Shown: one piece after another, positions 25,229 to 33,524 of the stretch
How positions within the stretch are numbered: position 1 is the first letter of the stretch
Layout: each line of letters opens with the position of its first letter
Assembly (NCBI GenBank): GCA_937892735.1
Contig: CALBGL010000039.1
Location: 1-46,441, forward strand
Reading direction: 5' to 3'
Source: an uncultured Clostridia bacterium
GTDB taxonomy: Bacteria > Bacillota > Clostridia > Lachnospirales > Bianqueaceae
DNA: 46,441 nucleotides
Made by a program: the position numbers and the translations under genes
The notes under the pieces: generated by a model
Databases searched by the model: none
The model's input: the letters and a program-made list of their open reading frames with translations, nothing else
Told to the model about the DNA's origin: nothing

Positions 25229-25676
25229 CCTGATGCGTATACATACGGATCAAATTTCCATCCTCCTCCTGTACCATACACAGGAATTTCCATCCGTATC
25301 GCTCATAGAAGGAAGTGTGATCCGTAATCAGATATAGCGTATCCACACCCTTCTGGTGCATATCTTCCGTCACATGGGCCAGGAGCTGTCCGGCAATACC
25401 ATGATTCCGCCATTCCTTCTCCACGTAGAGCGCACATACGTTGGGGGCGAGATCCTTGCGGTCATGAAAATCATTCTCGATCACACCCACTCCGGCAAGG
25501 ATCTCTCCCTGATAGGGAAGAATATACCACTGTGGCACCGCTTGCTCGCCCCGAATGCATTCTTCCATACTTTTTATATATTCTTCCTGGGGCACATCCC
25601 ATTTCTCGTGAAACCATGTGGATGCTTTTTCCTTCCATGCAGGCTCTTCGTGCAAACTGACAATGCGCCGCGGCAT
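25218..25676 (-). CDS. GNAT family N-acetyltransferase
   Basis: 152 residues with the acetyl-CoA site VEKEWRNHGIAGQLLAHV (motif A, R/Q-x-x-G-x-G/A type) and the late LYLITDHTSFYERYGWKFL segment typical of GNAT enzymes. The acceptor substrate is unknown. I chose the ATG at 25676 because AGGGAGAGGA precedes it and relatives begin near the IVSLHEEPAWKEKA stretch; an ATG at 25727, behind AGGTGA, would add 17 residues and cannot be excluded. It converges on the TspO gene. Confidence 0.85.
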   Translation of the reverse strand: MPRRIVSLHEEPAWKEKASTWFHEKWDVPQEEYIKSMEECIRGEQAVPQWYILPYQGEILAGVGVIENDFHDRKDLAPNVCALYVEKEWRNHGIAGQLLAHVTEDMHQKGVDTLYLITDHTSFYERYGWKFLCMVQEEDGNLIRMYTHQVTD

Positions 25677-25741
25677 TTCTTCCTCTCCCTTATGTCTTAA
25701 AAATAGTGATGTATACTCATTTTCCATTCCGTCACCTATTA

Positions 25742-25773
25742 CAAGAAAAGGGCTGCCGTATACACGGCAGCCC
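25742..25773 (-). terminator. terminator of malic enzyme-metY operon
   Basis: Perfect 10-pair stem GGGCTGCCGT/ACGGCAGCCC (25750-25773) with a four-base loop, followed on the minus strand by TTTTCTTG. The plus-strand side has TATATTTTTT, so it can stop transcription both ways. Confidence 0.85.
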
Positions 25774-25781
25774 TATATTTT

Positions 25782-27050
25782 TTACAGCTGATCGAGCGCC
25801 TGCTTGATATCCGCCAAAATATCCTCAATATCCTCCAAACCGCAGGAGAACCGGATCAACCCCGGTGTAATCCCACAAGCCACCAGCTGCTCATCCGTCA
25901 GCTGCCTGTGTGTGGAACTGGCCGGATGCAACACGCAAGTGCGAATATCCGCCACATGCACCACCAGAGATGCCAACTTCAGATGGTCGATAAACTTCGC
26001 GGCTACCTCGCGCCCTCCCTTAATAGAAAAAGCGATGACGCCACTCTTTCCATCCGGCAGATACTTCTCAGCCAGATCATGATACTTATCGCCGGGAAGC
26101 GTCGGATAGTTAACAAACTCGATCTTATCCGTCCGACTCGCCAGGTACTCCGCCACCTTCTCCGCATTGCGGCAATGCTTCTCCATCCGAAGCGGCAGCG
26201 TCTCCAGTCCCAGATTCAGCAGAAATGCGCCCATGGGTGTCTGCGCGGTTCCCAGATCCCGCATCATCTGCACTCTGGCCTTCGTGATATAGGCCGCCTT
26301 GCCAAAAGCCTGCGTATAGATCAGGCCATGGTAAGACTCATCCGGTTCGGTATACTCCGGGAACTTTCCATTCGTCCAGTCGAAATTGCCGCTGTCCACG
26401 ATCACGCCGCCCAGCTGTACCGCGTGTCCATCCATATACTTTGTCGTGGAATGTGTAACGATATCCGCGCCAAACTCGAAGGGACGGCACAACACTGGCG
26501 TTGCGAAGGTATTATCCACAATGAATGGAACGCCGTTTCTATGCGCGATATTCGCCAGCCGCTCGATATCCAGCACTGCGATCGCCGGATTCGCAATCGT
26601 CTCACCAAACATCGCCTTGGTGTTCGGCCGAAAAGCCTTCTGAATCTCTTCATCGCTGGCATCCGCGTCCACGAAGGTCACGTCGATGCCCATCTTCTTC
26701 ATTGTCACCGCAAACAGGTTGACAGTGCCGCCATAGATCGTGGCCGTGCTGACCATATGGTCACCAGCATGCAGGATATTCAGAATCGCCAGCGTAGTAG
26801 CTGCCTGTCCTGAAGACGTACATAAGGCGCCTACGCCACCTTCCAGATCTGCAATTTTCTGCTCCACAGCATCCACCGTAGGGTTGGAAAGCCTCGTATA
26901 GAAATGTCCGGATGCCTTCAGATCGAAGAGTTCGCCCACATGTTGCGTAGACTCATAGGTAAATGTGGTGCTCTGATAGATCGGCAGGGCTCTGGCCTCG
27001 CCGTTTCCCGGATGATATCCAGAATGCAGGCATTTAGTACTGATCTTCAT
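25782..27050 (-). CDS. metY: O-acetylhomoserine sulfhydrylase
   Basis: 422 residues of the Cys/Met metabolism PLP family. The start MKISTKCLHSGYHPGNGEAR, the PIYQSTTFTYES stretch, the cofactor region TSSGQAATTLAIL and the Schiff-base lysine in THSTTKYMDGHAVQLGG match MetY-type proteins, which make homocysteine or methionine precursors directly from O-acetylhomoserine and sulfide. A cysteine synthase side activity is common. It starts 26 bases after the malic enzyme gene and is probably read with it. Homoserine dehydrogenase at the left edge would supply the precursor. Confidence 0.88.
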   Translation of the reverse strand: MKISTKCLHSGYHPGNGEARALPIYQSTTFTYESTQHVGELFDLKASGHFYTRLSNPTVDAVEQKIADLEGGVGALCTSSGQAATTLAILNILHAGDHMVSTATIYGGTVNLFAVTMKKMGIDVTFVDADASDEEIQKAFRPNTKAMFGETIANPAIAVLDIERLANIAHRNGVPFIVDNTFATPVLCRPFEFGADIVTHSTTKYMDGHAVQLGGVIVDSGNFDWTNGKFPEYTEPDESYHGLIYTQAFGKAAYITKARVQMMRDLGTAQTPMGAFLLNLGLETLPLRMEKHCRNAEKVAEYLASRTDKIEFVNYPTLPGDKYHDLAEKYLPDGKSGVIAFSIKGGREVAAKFIDHLKLASLVVHVADIRTCVLHPASSTHRQLTDEQLVACGITPGLIRFSCGLEDIEDILADIKQALDQL

Positions 27051-27076
27051 ATTGATCTCTTCCTTTCTTTTTCTTA

Positions 27077-28234
27077 TTACCCATTCTGCTTCGCAATGCG
27101 GATGACTTCATTCGCGATGGTATCCGCTACCCGCGGATCGAACGCGTAGGGAATCAGGTTCTCCTCCGTCAGCTCTCCCGCGGGAATCATATTCGCAAGA
27201 ACATGGGCGACTCCCAGTTTGATCTCTTCCGTGATCTTACAGCGCGCCGCCAATGCCCCCTTGAATAATCCCGGGAATACCAGCACGTTATTGATCTGGT
27301 TCGGGAAATCCGATCGACCTGTTCCCACGATCCTGGCGCCACCCGCCTTGGCCACATCGGGCATGATCTCCGGTACCGGATTCGCCATGGCAAATACAAT
27401 CGCGTCAGAATTCATGGAAGCAACCATTTCCTGGGTGACGATATTCGGCGCCGATACGCCGACAAAAATATCCGCTCCGACCAGTGCGTCCGCAAGACTC
27501 CCCCTCAGTCCTTCTTTATTGGTGATTCGACTCATCTCTGCCTGTACCGGATTCATTCCCGGTGTCTCCGCCTGCAGAATCCCTACCTTATCGCACAACA
27601 CCACGTCGCCAAATCCATCCGCCAGCAGGAGTTTGCTGATCGCGATCCCCGCTGCGCCTGCTCCATTGACAACCACGCGCACATTCTCCCGATTCTTTCC
27701 TACAACACGCAGAGCGTTCGTCAGCGCTGCCAGGACGACCATGGCCGTACCATGCTGATCATCGTGAAATACCGGAATATCCAGTTCCTCCCGCAGCCGC
27801 TTCTCGATCTCGAAACAGCGAGGCGCTGAGATATCCTCCAGATTGATTCCACCAAAGGTCGGCGCAATCCGCTTGACCGTCTCGATGATTTCTTCCGGAT
27901 CCTTCGTGGAAAGGCAGATCGGCACGGCATCCACGCCGCCAAATTCCTTGAACAGAACCGCCTTTCCCTCCATCACAGGCATCGCCGCTTCCGGGCCGAT
28001 ATCTCCCAAGCCCAGCACTGCGGTTCCATCGGTCACCACGGCTACAAAATTGCCCTTCATCGTATATTTATATACATCTTCCGGATTCTCATGGATCTTC
28101 TTACAGGGTTCCGCCACCCCCGGCGTATACGCCATGGACAGCGCCTCTCTGGAATCCACCTTCATCTTGGCCTCGACCCGCAGCTTCCCCTTCCATTCTT
28201 CATGAAGCTGCAATGCTTTCTCTAATTGTGTCAT
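27077..28234 (-). CDS. NAD(P)-dependent malic enzyme
   Basis: 385 residues, the short bacterial two-domain form. The N-terminal part contains SMAYTPGVAEPC and the catalytic VTDGTAVLGLGDIG and NDDQHGTA-like FHDDQHGTAMVVLAAL motifs; the NAD-binding domain has VVNGAGAAGIAISKLL. It converts malate to pyruvate and CO2. The start at 28234 follows AGAGGAGAAG with the family's MTQLEKALQLHEEWKGK opening; the open frame extends 47 codons further upstream through the preceding terminator, which argues against a longer protein. Confidence 0.92.
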   Translation of the reverse strand: MTQLEKALQLHEEWKGKLRVEAKMKVDSREALSMAYTPGVAEPCKKIHENPEDVYKYTMKGNFVAVVTDGTAVLGLGDIGPEAAMPVMEGKAVLFKEFGGVDAVPICLSTKDPEEIIETVKRIAPTFGGINLEDISAPRCFEIEKRLREELDIPVFHDDQHGTAMVVLAALTNALRVVGKNRENVRVVVNGAGAAGIAISKLLLADGFGDVVLCDKVGILQAETPGMNPVQAEMSRITNKEGLRGSLADALVGADIFVGVSAPNIVTQEMVASMNSDAIVFAMANPVPEIMPDVAKAGGARIVGTGRSDFPNQINNVLVFPGLFKGALAARCKITEEIKLGVAHVLANMIPAGELTEENLIPYAFDPRVADTIANEVIRIAKQNG

Positions 28235-28254
28235 ACGCTTCTCCTCTTTTCTGT

Positions 28255-28286
28255 GCAGAAAAGGCTGCTGCAAAATGCAAGCAGCC
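28255..28286 (-). terminator. terminator after tandem aldolase gene
   Basis: Minus strand GGCTGCT/AGCAGCC stem (28263-28286) with a loop that can add TGCA pairs, followed by TTTTCTG. It separates the aldolase gene from malic enzyme. No clear promoter for malic enzyme lies after it, so some read-through may feed that gene. Confidence 0.75.
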
Positions 28287-28301
28287 CTATCTACTGCCTG
28301 A

Positions 28302-29597
28302 TTATTTCTTGATACCAAAGGCAATCTCGAGTTCATCCACCTCTTCGTCCGAAATATGCACGATCTGCCCCACATTGCGGGTCATGATCACAGAACGCGC
28401 GCTATACTCCATGACTTCCAGCTTATCAAACGCATTGATCAGAGACTGCCCGGTTACAATAATACAATCGTTCTCGATGATGGCAACCGGATTGTCCGGA
28501 CTCAGCTTCCCCGCAAGTTCTTCCGCTTCCATGAAGGTAGAACCAAAAGGATATTTCTGTACCGTCCTCAGCTGCAGATAGCACTCCGGAATCAGACGCG
28601 CGTCAAACTCCTGATCTGTTACCGCGAATGCCATGATATGCGGCGGATGCGCCACAATCACCGAATTAATCTCCGGATGCTGCTTATAGATCTCCGCATG
28701 CAGCTGCATCGAACGAGAAGGATGCTTTCCGGCTTCTCTCTTTTCATCCTTAATCAATACCAGATCTTCCGGATCCAGATAGTCACGATCCTTCGCATAT
28801 GGTGTAATCAGAAAACTCCCATCCGACAGGCGGCAGGAGAACGTTCCCTGACTGCTGGTGAACAGCTGATTATTATACGCACGTTTAATCAGCTGGCACA
28901 TATCACGACGCATCGCCAACTCTTCGCTGAAATGCTTGGGACAGAATTCTTCCATCTCCGGATGTGTCTTCAGTTTGAAGCGCTCCAATTCTGCATTCGT
29001 CAACGGCCTGGGAGCATGTCCAATCGTTCTTGCATTGATCTCTAGCCGGGCGCAGAAATCCAGCGTCTCAAAGACCATAAACGCCTTAAACAGATCCTCA
29101 TCTGAACCAATCACGACGCCGTGATTTTCCAGCATCACCGTATTATATCCCTTCGCGAACTTCTCGCTGATATTAGCTCCCAGCTGCTCGCTTCCGGGCG
29201 TCGCATAGGTCGCGTACGCAATATCTCCGCACAGCAACTTCGCGTTTGGCACCAACAGGGTATCCGGATATTTACGAACCACAGAAAAGGCGACCAGGGT
29301 CGGTGGATGAGCATGCAGAACCGCTTTTAAGTCTGGACGTGCCTTGTAGATAGCTCTATGAAACGGGTATTCTGAGGAAGGCTTGTGCAGCCCCTCGATG
29401 GAGCCATCCGGTAATACCCGCATGATGTCTTCCCGCCGCAGGGATCCCTTGTCAATCCCACTGGGACTGATCCACATGACTCCGTCATCGTCCATAATCG
29501 ACAAATTTCCGCCGGACATCGTTGTCATACCATTGTGATAGATTCGATTCATGATCATCACGATCTGATCCGCCGGATGCAGCATTTCAAAATTCAT
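28302..29597 (-). CDS. tandem class II aldolase/adducin domain protein
   Basis: 431 residues with two class II aldolase/adducin domains. The first (about 8-205) has SGGNLSIMDDDGVMWISPSG, the metal histidines in AVLHAHPPTLVAFS and NHGVVIGSDEDL. The second (about 228-425) has SSQGTFSCRLSDGSFLITP and SVIVAHPPHIMAFA. Single-domain relatives split sugar phosphates such as fuculose or rhamnulose phosphate with zinc. Whether both halves are catalytic is unclear: the second retains only part of the first domain's histidine pattern. It starts 15 bases after the CAP/SLH gene. Confidence 0.85.
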   Translation of the reverse strand: MNFEMLHPADQIVMIMNRIYHNGMTTMSGGNLSIMDDDGVMWISPSGIDKGSLRREDIMRVLPDGSIEGLHKPSSEYPFHRAIYKARPDLKAVLHAHPPTLVAFSVVRKYPDTLLVPNAKLLCGDIAYATYATPGSEQLGANISEKFAKGYNTVMLENHGVVIGSDEDLFKAFMVFETLDFCARLEINARTIGHAPRPLTNAELERFKLKTHPEMEEFCPKHFSEELAMRRDMCQLIKRAYNNQLFTSSQGTFSCRLSDGSFLITPYAKDRDYLDPEDLVLIKDEKREAGKHPSRSMQLHAEIYKQHPEINSVIVAHPPHIMAFAVTDQEFDARLIPECYLQLRTVQKYPFGSTFMEAEELAGKLSPDNPVAIIENDCIIVTGQSLINAFDKLEVMEYSARSVIMTRNVGQIVHISDEEVDELEIAFGIKK

Positions 29598-29612
29598 ACT
29601 CTCTCTCCTTTA

Positions 29613-31013
29613 CTATTTATTCTCCGCTTCCTCCGCCGTTTGCAGCAGATTAGAAAGCGCAGTTAACCATTCGTCAAATTCGGTTCGGGTGATATACACA
29701 TCCGGACTGAATTTTCCGCCTCCCTGATCCCTTACCAGACCCAGGAGATAGGCTCGCTGTACCGCTACTTTTCCCTCAGCCGAGCAGCGATTGATATCCT
29801 CAAAGGTATCCTCGTACTTCAAGCGCACCGAATAATAAAGCCCTACGCCATACTTTCGCAGAAGGCGCATCATCCAGATCGCCATCTGCTCTCTGGTGAT
29901 TCCCTCTTCCGCATAGAGATTCTCTCCATCAACCTGCTTGCGCAGGATCTTGCTGTCCAGCAGCCGATAAATCTGACAGTTGACAGGATCCGTCTCATCA
30001 TAAGCATAATCCCAGAAAAACTCCTGCGGATCTTCCTCCAGCGGCTCGGATGAGATCTCAAAGAGCTGCGCCAGACTTGCCAGTGCCTCCAGTCGGCTGA
30101 TCTCTCCAATGGAATCTGGTCCGGAACTTGTGAAGGACCATTTCTGTTCGATATCCGCCGCCTGCTCTCCATCCTGAAAGACCTGCGCTGTCAATGTGAT
30201 CTCGTACCGCGTATCCGCATTGTACAGCTCCAGCGGATACAGGATCAACGTCTGAGACAGCTCCCGGTTTTCCTGGGGAAGCACGCTGAAGTATGCCACT
30301 TCCCGCCCCTGTTTGGTATCCACGAAGGAGATCGACAGATTTCGAAACTCCATCGAATCTCCTCTAGCGCAGCAGTAGGTGATCGTCACCGGCTCTCCGA
30401 TCTGCGACCGCCGACTCGCGGCCCGCACTTCCTCAGGAATCTTTGTCAACTGCTTCAGCAGACAGTTCCCCACCTCCTGCTGTCCGGGATAGGGATAGAG
30501 AACCAACGTGTCCTCCCAGGAGAGATCATCCCGGCATCCCAGCAAAAACTCTGCATAATCATAGGAGCTGCCAAAACCGATACTGTCGCATCCCGGATAC
30601 AAAAGCATGTACCTGCGATATGGATCATGCAGCGCCTGCTCTAACAACATATCATAATCATCCATGCGGTACGCCAGAAGCTCATAAACGCTCTGTCCCG
30701 CGAACCCTGCATACTGCATGCGGTCGATCGGCGTCACGCCGGTAAATCCTGTCTTTTCCCGACGCTCCAGAGAAGACAGGCTGCGATTCGTATCCATATA
30801 GATGCTATGCGCTCCGGCCGCTTCGTTGAGCGCACTCTGCATTGACAGCGTTCGCAGCCCCAGGTCCGTCCGCAATCGATTCAGCACATCCATCGCGCTG
30901 TATCGGCTCTGCAACTCACTGACCGTCTCTTCCTCCGCCCAGACGGGCACCGTCGTAAAGGCCAGAATTAGGACCAGCAGAAACGCCGTAAGGCGCCTGC
31001 CCTTTTTATTCAT
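29613..31013 (-). CDS. secreted CAP-domain protein with SLH-like C-terminus
   Basis: 466 residues with a signal peptide (KKGRRLTAFLLVLILAFTTVPVWA, cleavage near residue 26). Residues about 35-190 look like a CAP/SCP-type domain (LNEAAGAHSIYMDTN, and FTGVTPIDRMQYAGF). A middle beta-rich region follows, then two or three SLH-like repeats (about 305-455), for example FEDINRCSAEGKVAVQRAY and FSPDVYITRTEFDEWLTAL. SLH repeats anchor proteins to cell-wall polymers, so it is a surface protein; CAP function is unknown. Its ATG overlaps the end of gyrA by eight bases, an odd neighbour for a surface protein. Confidence 0.8.
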   Translation of the reverse strand: MNKKGRRLTAFLLVLILAFTTVPVWAEEETVSELQSRYSAMDVLNRLRTDLGLRTLSMQSALNEAAGAHSIYMDTNRSLSSLERREKTGFTGVTPIDRMQYAGFAGQSVYELLAYRMDDYDMLLEQALHDPYRRYMLLYPGCDSIGFGSSYDYAEFLLGCRDDLSWEDTLVLYPYPGQQEVGNCLLKQLTKIPEEVRAASRRSQIGEPVTITYCCARGDSMEFRNLSISFVDTKQGREVAYFSVLPQENRELSQTLILYPLELYNADTRYEITLTAQVFQDGEQAADIEQKWSFTSSGPDSIGEISRLEALASLAQLFEISSEPLEEDPQEFFWDYAYDETDPVNCQIYRLLDSKILRKQVDGENLYAEEGITREQMAIWMMRLLRKYGVGLYYSVRLKYEDTFEDINRCSAEGKVAVQRAYLLGLVRDQGGGKFSPDVYITRTEFDEWLTALSNLLQTAEEAENK

Positions 31014-33504
31014 CCATCTTTTCCTCTCGAATCTTTGCGATGCCGGCTACCTTGACGCCCTTATCCAGCCCGATCAGTTTGACACCTGAAGTGACGCGGC
31101 CAATCTGGGATACGTCCGCCACGCGCAGCCGGATAATCGTTCCTTCCGATGTAATCAGCAACAGATCCTGCTGTTCCTGTACGATCTTAAACCCAATGAC
31201 ATTGCCTGTCTTGGCGGTAATCTTATAATATCGGATGCCCTTGCCGCCACGGTGCTGCACACTGAATTCCTCCAGATCCGTACGCTTTCCCATGCCGCTT
31301 TCTGTCACAGCCAGGATCGCATCGCCCTGTCTCGCCAACTGCATACCGACAACCTCGTCTCCGTCTTCCAGCGAGATACCGCGGACGCCCATGGAAGTTC
31401 TTCCGGTCGCGCGCACGTCTTCTTCGCCGAAACGAATCATCTGCCCCTTCTTGGTGGCCAGGAATACTTCTTCATGGCCATTCGCCCGTTTCACTTCAAT
31501 CAGCTCATCATCCTCCTGCAGGGTGATCGCAATCAGGCCGTTCATCCGAATCGTCGCAAATTCTGAAAGGGGCGTCTTCTTCACCTGTCCCTTACGAGTG
31601 GCCATCAGAAGGCAGCCGTTCTCGTCATCCAGTTCCCTGGCCATCACCACCGCGTTCACCTTCTCATCGCCGCCGAGCGACAATAGGTTGACAATAGCCT
31701 GTCCTCTGGCCGTTCTGCCCGCCTCCTGAATCTCGTAGGCTTTCAGGCGATACACCTTTCCTTTATTCGTAAAGAACTGGATATAGTCATGCGTGGAGGC
31801 CACAAACAAGTGAGTCACGAAGTCTTCTTCCCGCGTGTCAATCCCCTTGATGCCCTTACCGCCGCGATTCTGACTATGGTACATATCAAGCGTCGTTCTC
31901 TTAATATACCCCAGATTGGTCATGGTGATCACAACCTGCTCGTTCTTGATCAGATCCTCCAGGTTGATCTCCCCCTCGTCATAGGTGATATAGGTTCTGC
32001 GGTCATCCGCGTACTTGGTCTTGGTAATCAGGAGCTCTTCCTTGATCACATTATAGAGCAGCTTCTCGCTGCCCAAAATCGCCATATACTCCGCGATCTT
32101 CTCTTGCAGTTCCCGATACTCTCCCTCCAAACGATCCCGCTCCAAACCAGTCAGCGCTCGCAGACGCATATCCACAATCGCCTGTGCCTGCGCATCCGTC
32201 AGATCGAAACGGCTGATCAGCTTTTCTTTCGCTTCCTGCACACTCTTCGAATGGCGGATCATGCTGACAATCTCATCGATATGATCGAGCGCAACCAACA
32301 ATCCTTCCAGGATATGTGCCCGAGCCTGCGCCTTCTCCAGATCGTACTGGGTTCTGCGCGTCACCACGACCTTCTGATGATCCAGATAATAGCTGAGCAT
32401 CTGCTTCAGGTTCAGTACCCTGGGCTCATTATTGACCAGCGCCAGCATATTGACGCTGAAGACGTCCTGCATCTGCGAGTTCTTATAGAGCTGATTCATG
32501 ATGACCTTGGCGTTCGCATCGCGCCGAAGCTCGATCACGATCCGCATGCCATGCCGGTCGGACTCGTCTCGCAGATCCGAGATGCCCTCGATCCGCTTGT
32601 CCTTCACCAGCTCCGCGATCTTTTCGATCAGACGGGCCTTATTGACCTGATAGGGAATCTCCGTCGCCACAATCCGCTGCCGGTTCCCGTGCATGGGCTC
32701 CACTTCCATGTTGGCCCGCACTACGATCCTTCCCTTACCAGTCCGGTACGCCTGCTCGATCCCGCTGGTGCCGTAAATCGTCGCGCCAGTCGGAAAATCC
32801 GGTCCCTTGACGATCTCCAGCAGTTCTTCAATCCTGGTCTGCCGATCTTCCAGCACATAATTGTCGATAATCTTTACGACACCGTCGATAATCTCTCCCA
32901 GATTGTGCGGTGGAATATTCGTCGCCATACCGACCGCGATTCCATTGGAACCATTCACCAGCAGGTTGGGGTACCGGCTGGGCAGTACCTTGGGCTCCTT
33001 CAGCGATCCATCGAAGTTGTCATCAAAATCCACCGTATTCTTATTGATATCCGCCAGCATCTCCGTAGCGATTTTACTGAGGCGCGCCTCGGTATAACGC
33101 ATGGCCGCCGCGCCGTCACCATCCACAGATCCAAAGTTACCGTGGCCGTCCACCAGCATATAGCGGGTATTGAAATCCTGCGCCATACGCACCATCGCAT
33201 CATAAATAGAGGTATCTCCGTGCGGATGGTACTTCCCCATGGTATCGCCCACGATACGCGCTGATTTACGATACGGCTTATCCGGCGTGACGCCCAGCTC
33301 TCCCATGGAATATAGAATCCGTCGCTGCACCGGCTTCAGGCCATCCCGCACATCCGGCAGGGCTCTGGCCACAATGACACTCATCGCGTAGTCGATATAG
33401 CAGTCCCGCATGGTCTTTTCCAGATCCACCAATTGAATCTGGTCTATGCCATCCGCGTTCTTGCTCACGACGGGTTCTTCGTTCTTGTTTTTATCCTCTG
33501 CCAT
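31006..33504 (-). CDS. gyrA: DNA gyrase subunit A
   Basis: 832 residues. The start of the breakage-reunion domain is DCYIDYAMSVIVARALPDVR; the quinolone region reads HPHGDTSIYDAMVRMAQ, with Thr where E. coli has Ser83 (as in C. difficile). The active tyrosine lies in AAMRYTEARL. The C-terminal beta-propeller carries repeated blades and a GyrA box-like QHRGGKGI, expected for a supercoiling gyrase. The ATG at 33504 is preceded by GGAGAAGGA; an ATG at 33525 overlaps the gyrB stop by one base and has no ribosome site, but would add seven residues. It lies directly after gyrB. Confidence 0.96.
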   Translation of the reverse strand: MAEDKNKNEEPVVSKNADGIDQIQLVDLEKTMRDCYIDYAMSVIVARALPDVRDGLKPVQRRILYSMGELGVTPDKPYRKSARIVGDTMGKYHPHGDTSIYDAMVRMAQDFNTRYMLVDGHGNFGSVDGDGAAAMRYTEARLSKIATEMLADINKNTVDFDDNFDGSLKEPKVLPSRYPNLLVNGSNGIAVGMATNIPPHNLGEIIDGVVKIIDNYVLEDRQTRIEELLEIVKGPDFPTGATIYGTSGIEQAYRTGKGRIVVRANMEVEPMHGNRQRIVATEIPYQVNKARLIEKIAELVKDKRIEGISDLRDESDRHGMRIVIELRRDANAKVIMNQLYKNSQMQDVFSVNMLALVNNEPRVLNLKQMLSYYLDHQKVVVTRRTQYDLEKAQARAHILEGLLVALDHIDEIVSMIRHSKSVQEAKEKLISRFDLTDAQAQAIVDMRLRALTGLERDRLEGEYRELQEKIAEYMAILGSEKLLYNVIKEELLITKTKYADDRRTYITYDEGEINLEDLIKNEQVVITMTNLGYIKRTTLDMYHSQNRGGKGIKGIDTREEDFVTHLFVASTHDYIQFFTNKGKVYRLKAYEIQEAGRTARGQAIVNLLSLGGDEKVNAVVMARELDDENGCLLMATRKGQVKKTPLSEFATIRMNGLIAITLQEDDELIEVKRANGHEEVFLATKKGQMIRFGEEDVRATGRTSMGVRGISLEDGDEVVGMQLARQGDAILAVTESGMGKRTDLEEFSVQHRGGKGIRYYKITAKTGNVIGFKIVQEQQDLLLITSEGTIIRLRVADVSQIGRVTSGVKLIGLDKGVKVAGIAKIREEKMDE

Positions 33505-33524
33505 ACTTTCCTTCTCCTCATCCA

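Noticed and set aside
25234..25246. GCGTATACATACG as a stray array element
   Set aside because: It is inside the coding end of the GNAT gene, has no second module at 35-36 bases, and is probably chance.
28121..28136. GGCGTATACGCC palindrome as a stray array element
   Set aside because: It lies in the conserved AYTPG codons of malic enzyme and is explained by coding sequence.
28235..28375. N-terminal extension of malic enzyme
   Set aside because: It would run through a terminator hairpin and the end of the aldolase gene, and the ribosome site fits the ATG at 28234.
33200..33260. Quinolone-resistance mutation in GyrA (Thr at the Ser83 position)
   Set aside because: Threonine is the normal residue at this site in several Clostridia, so no resistance can be inferred.
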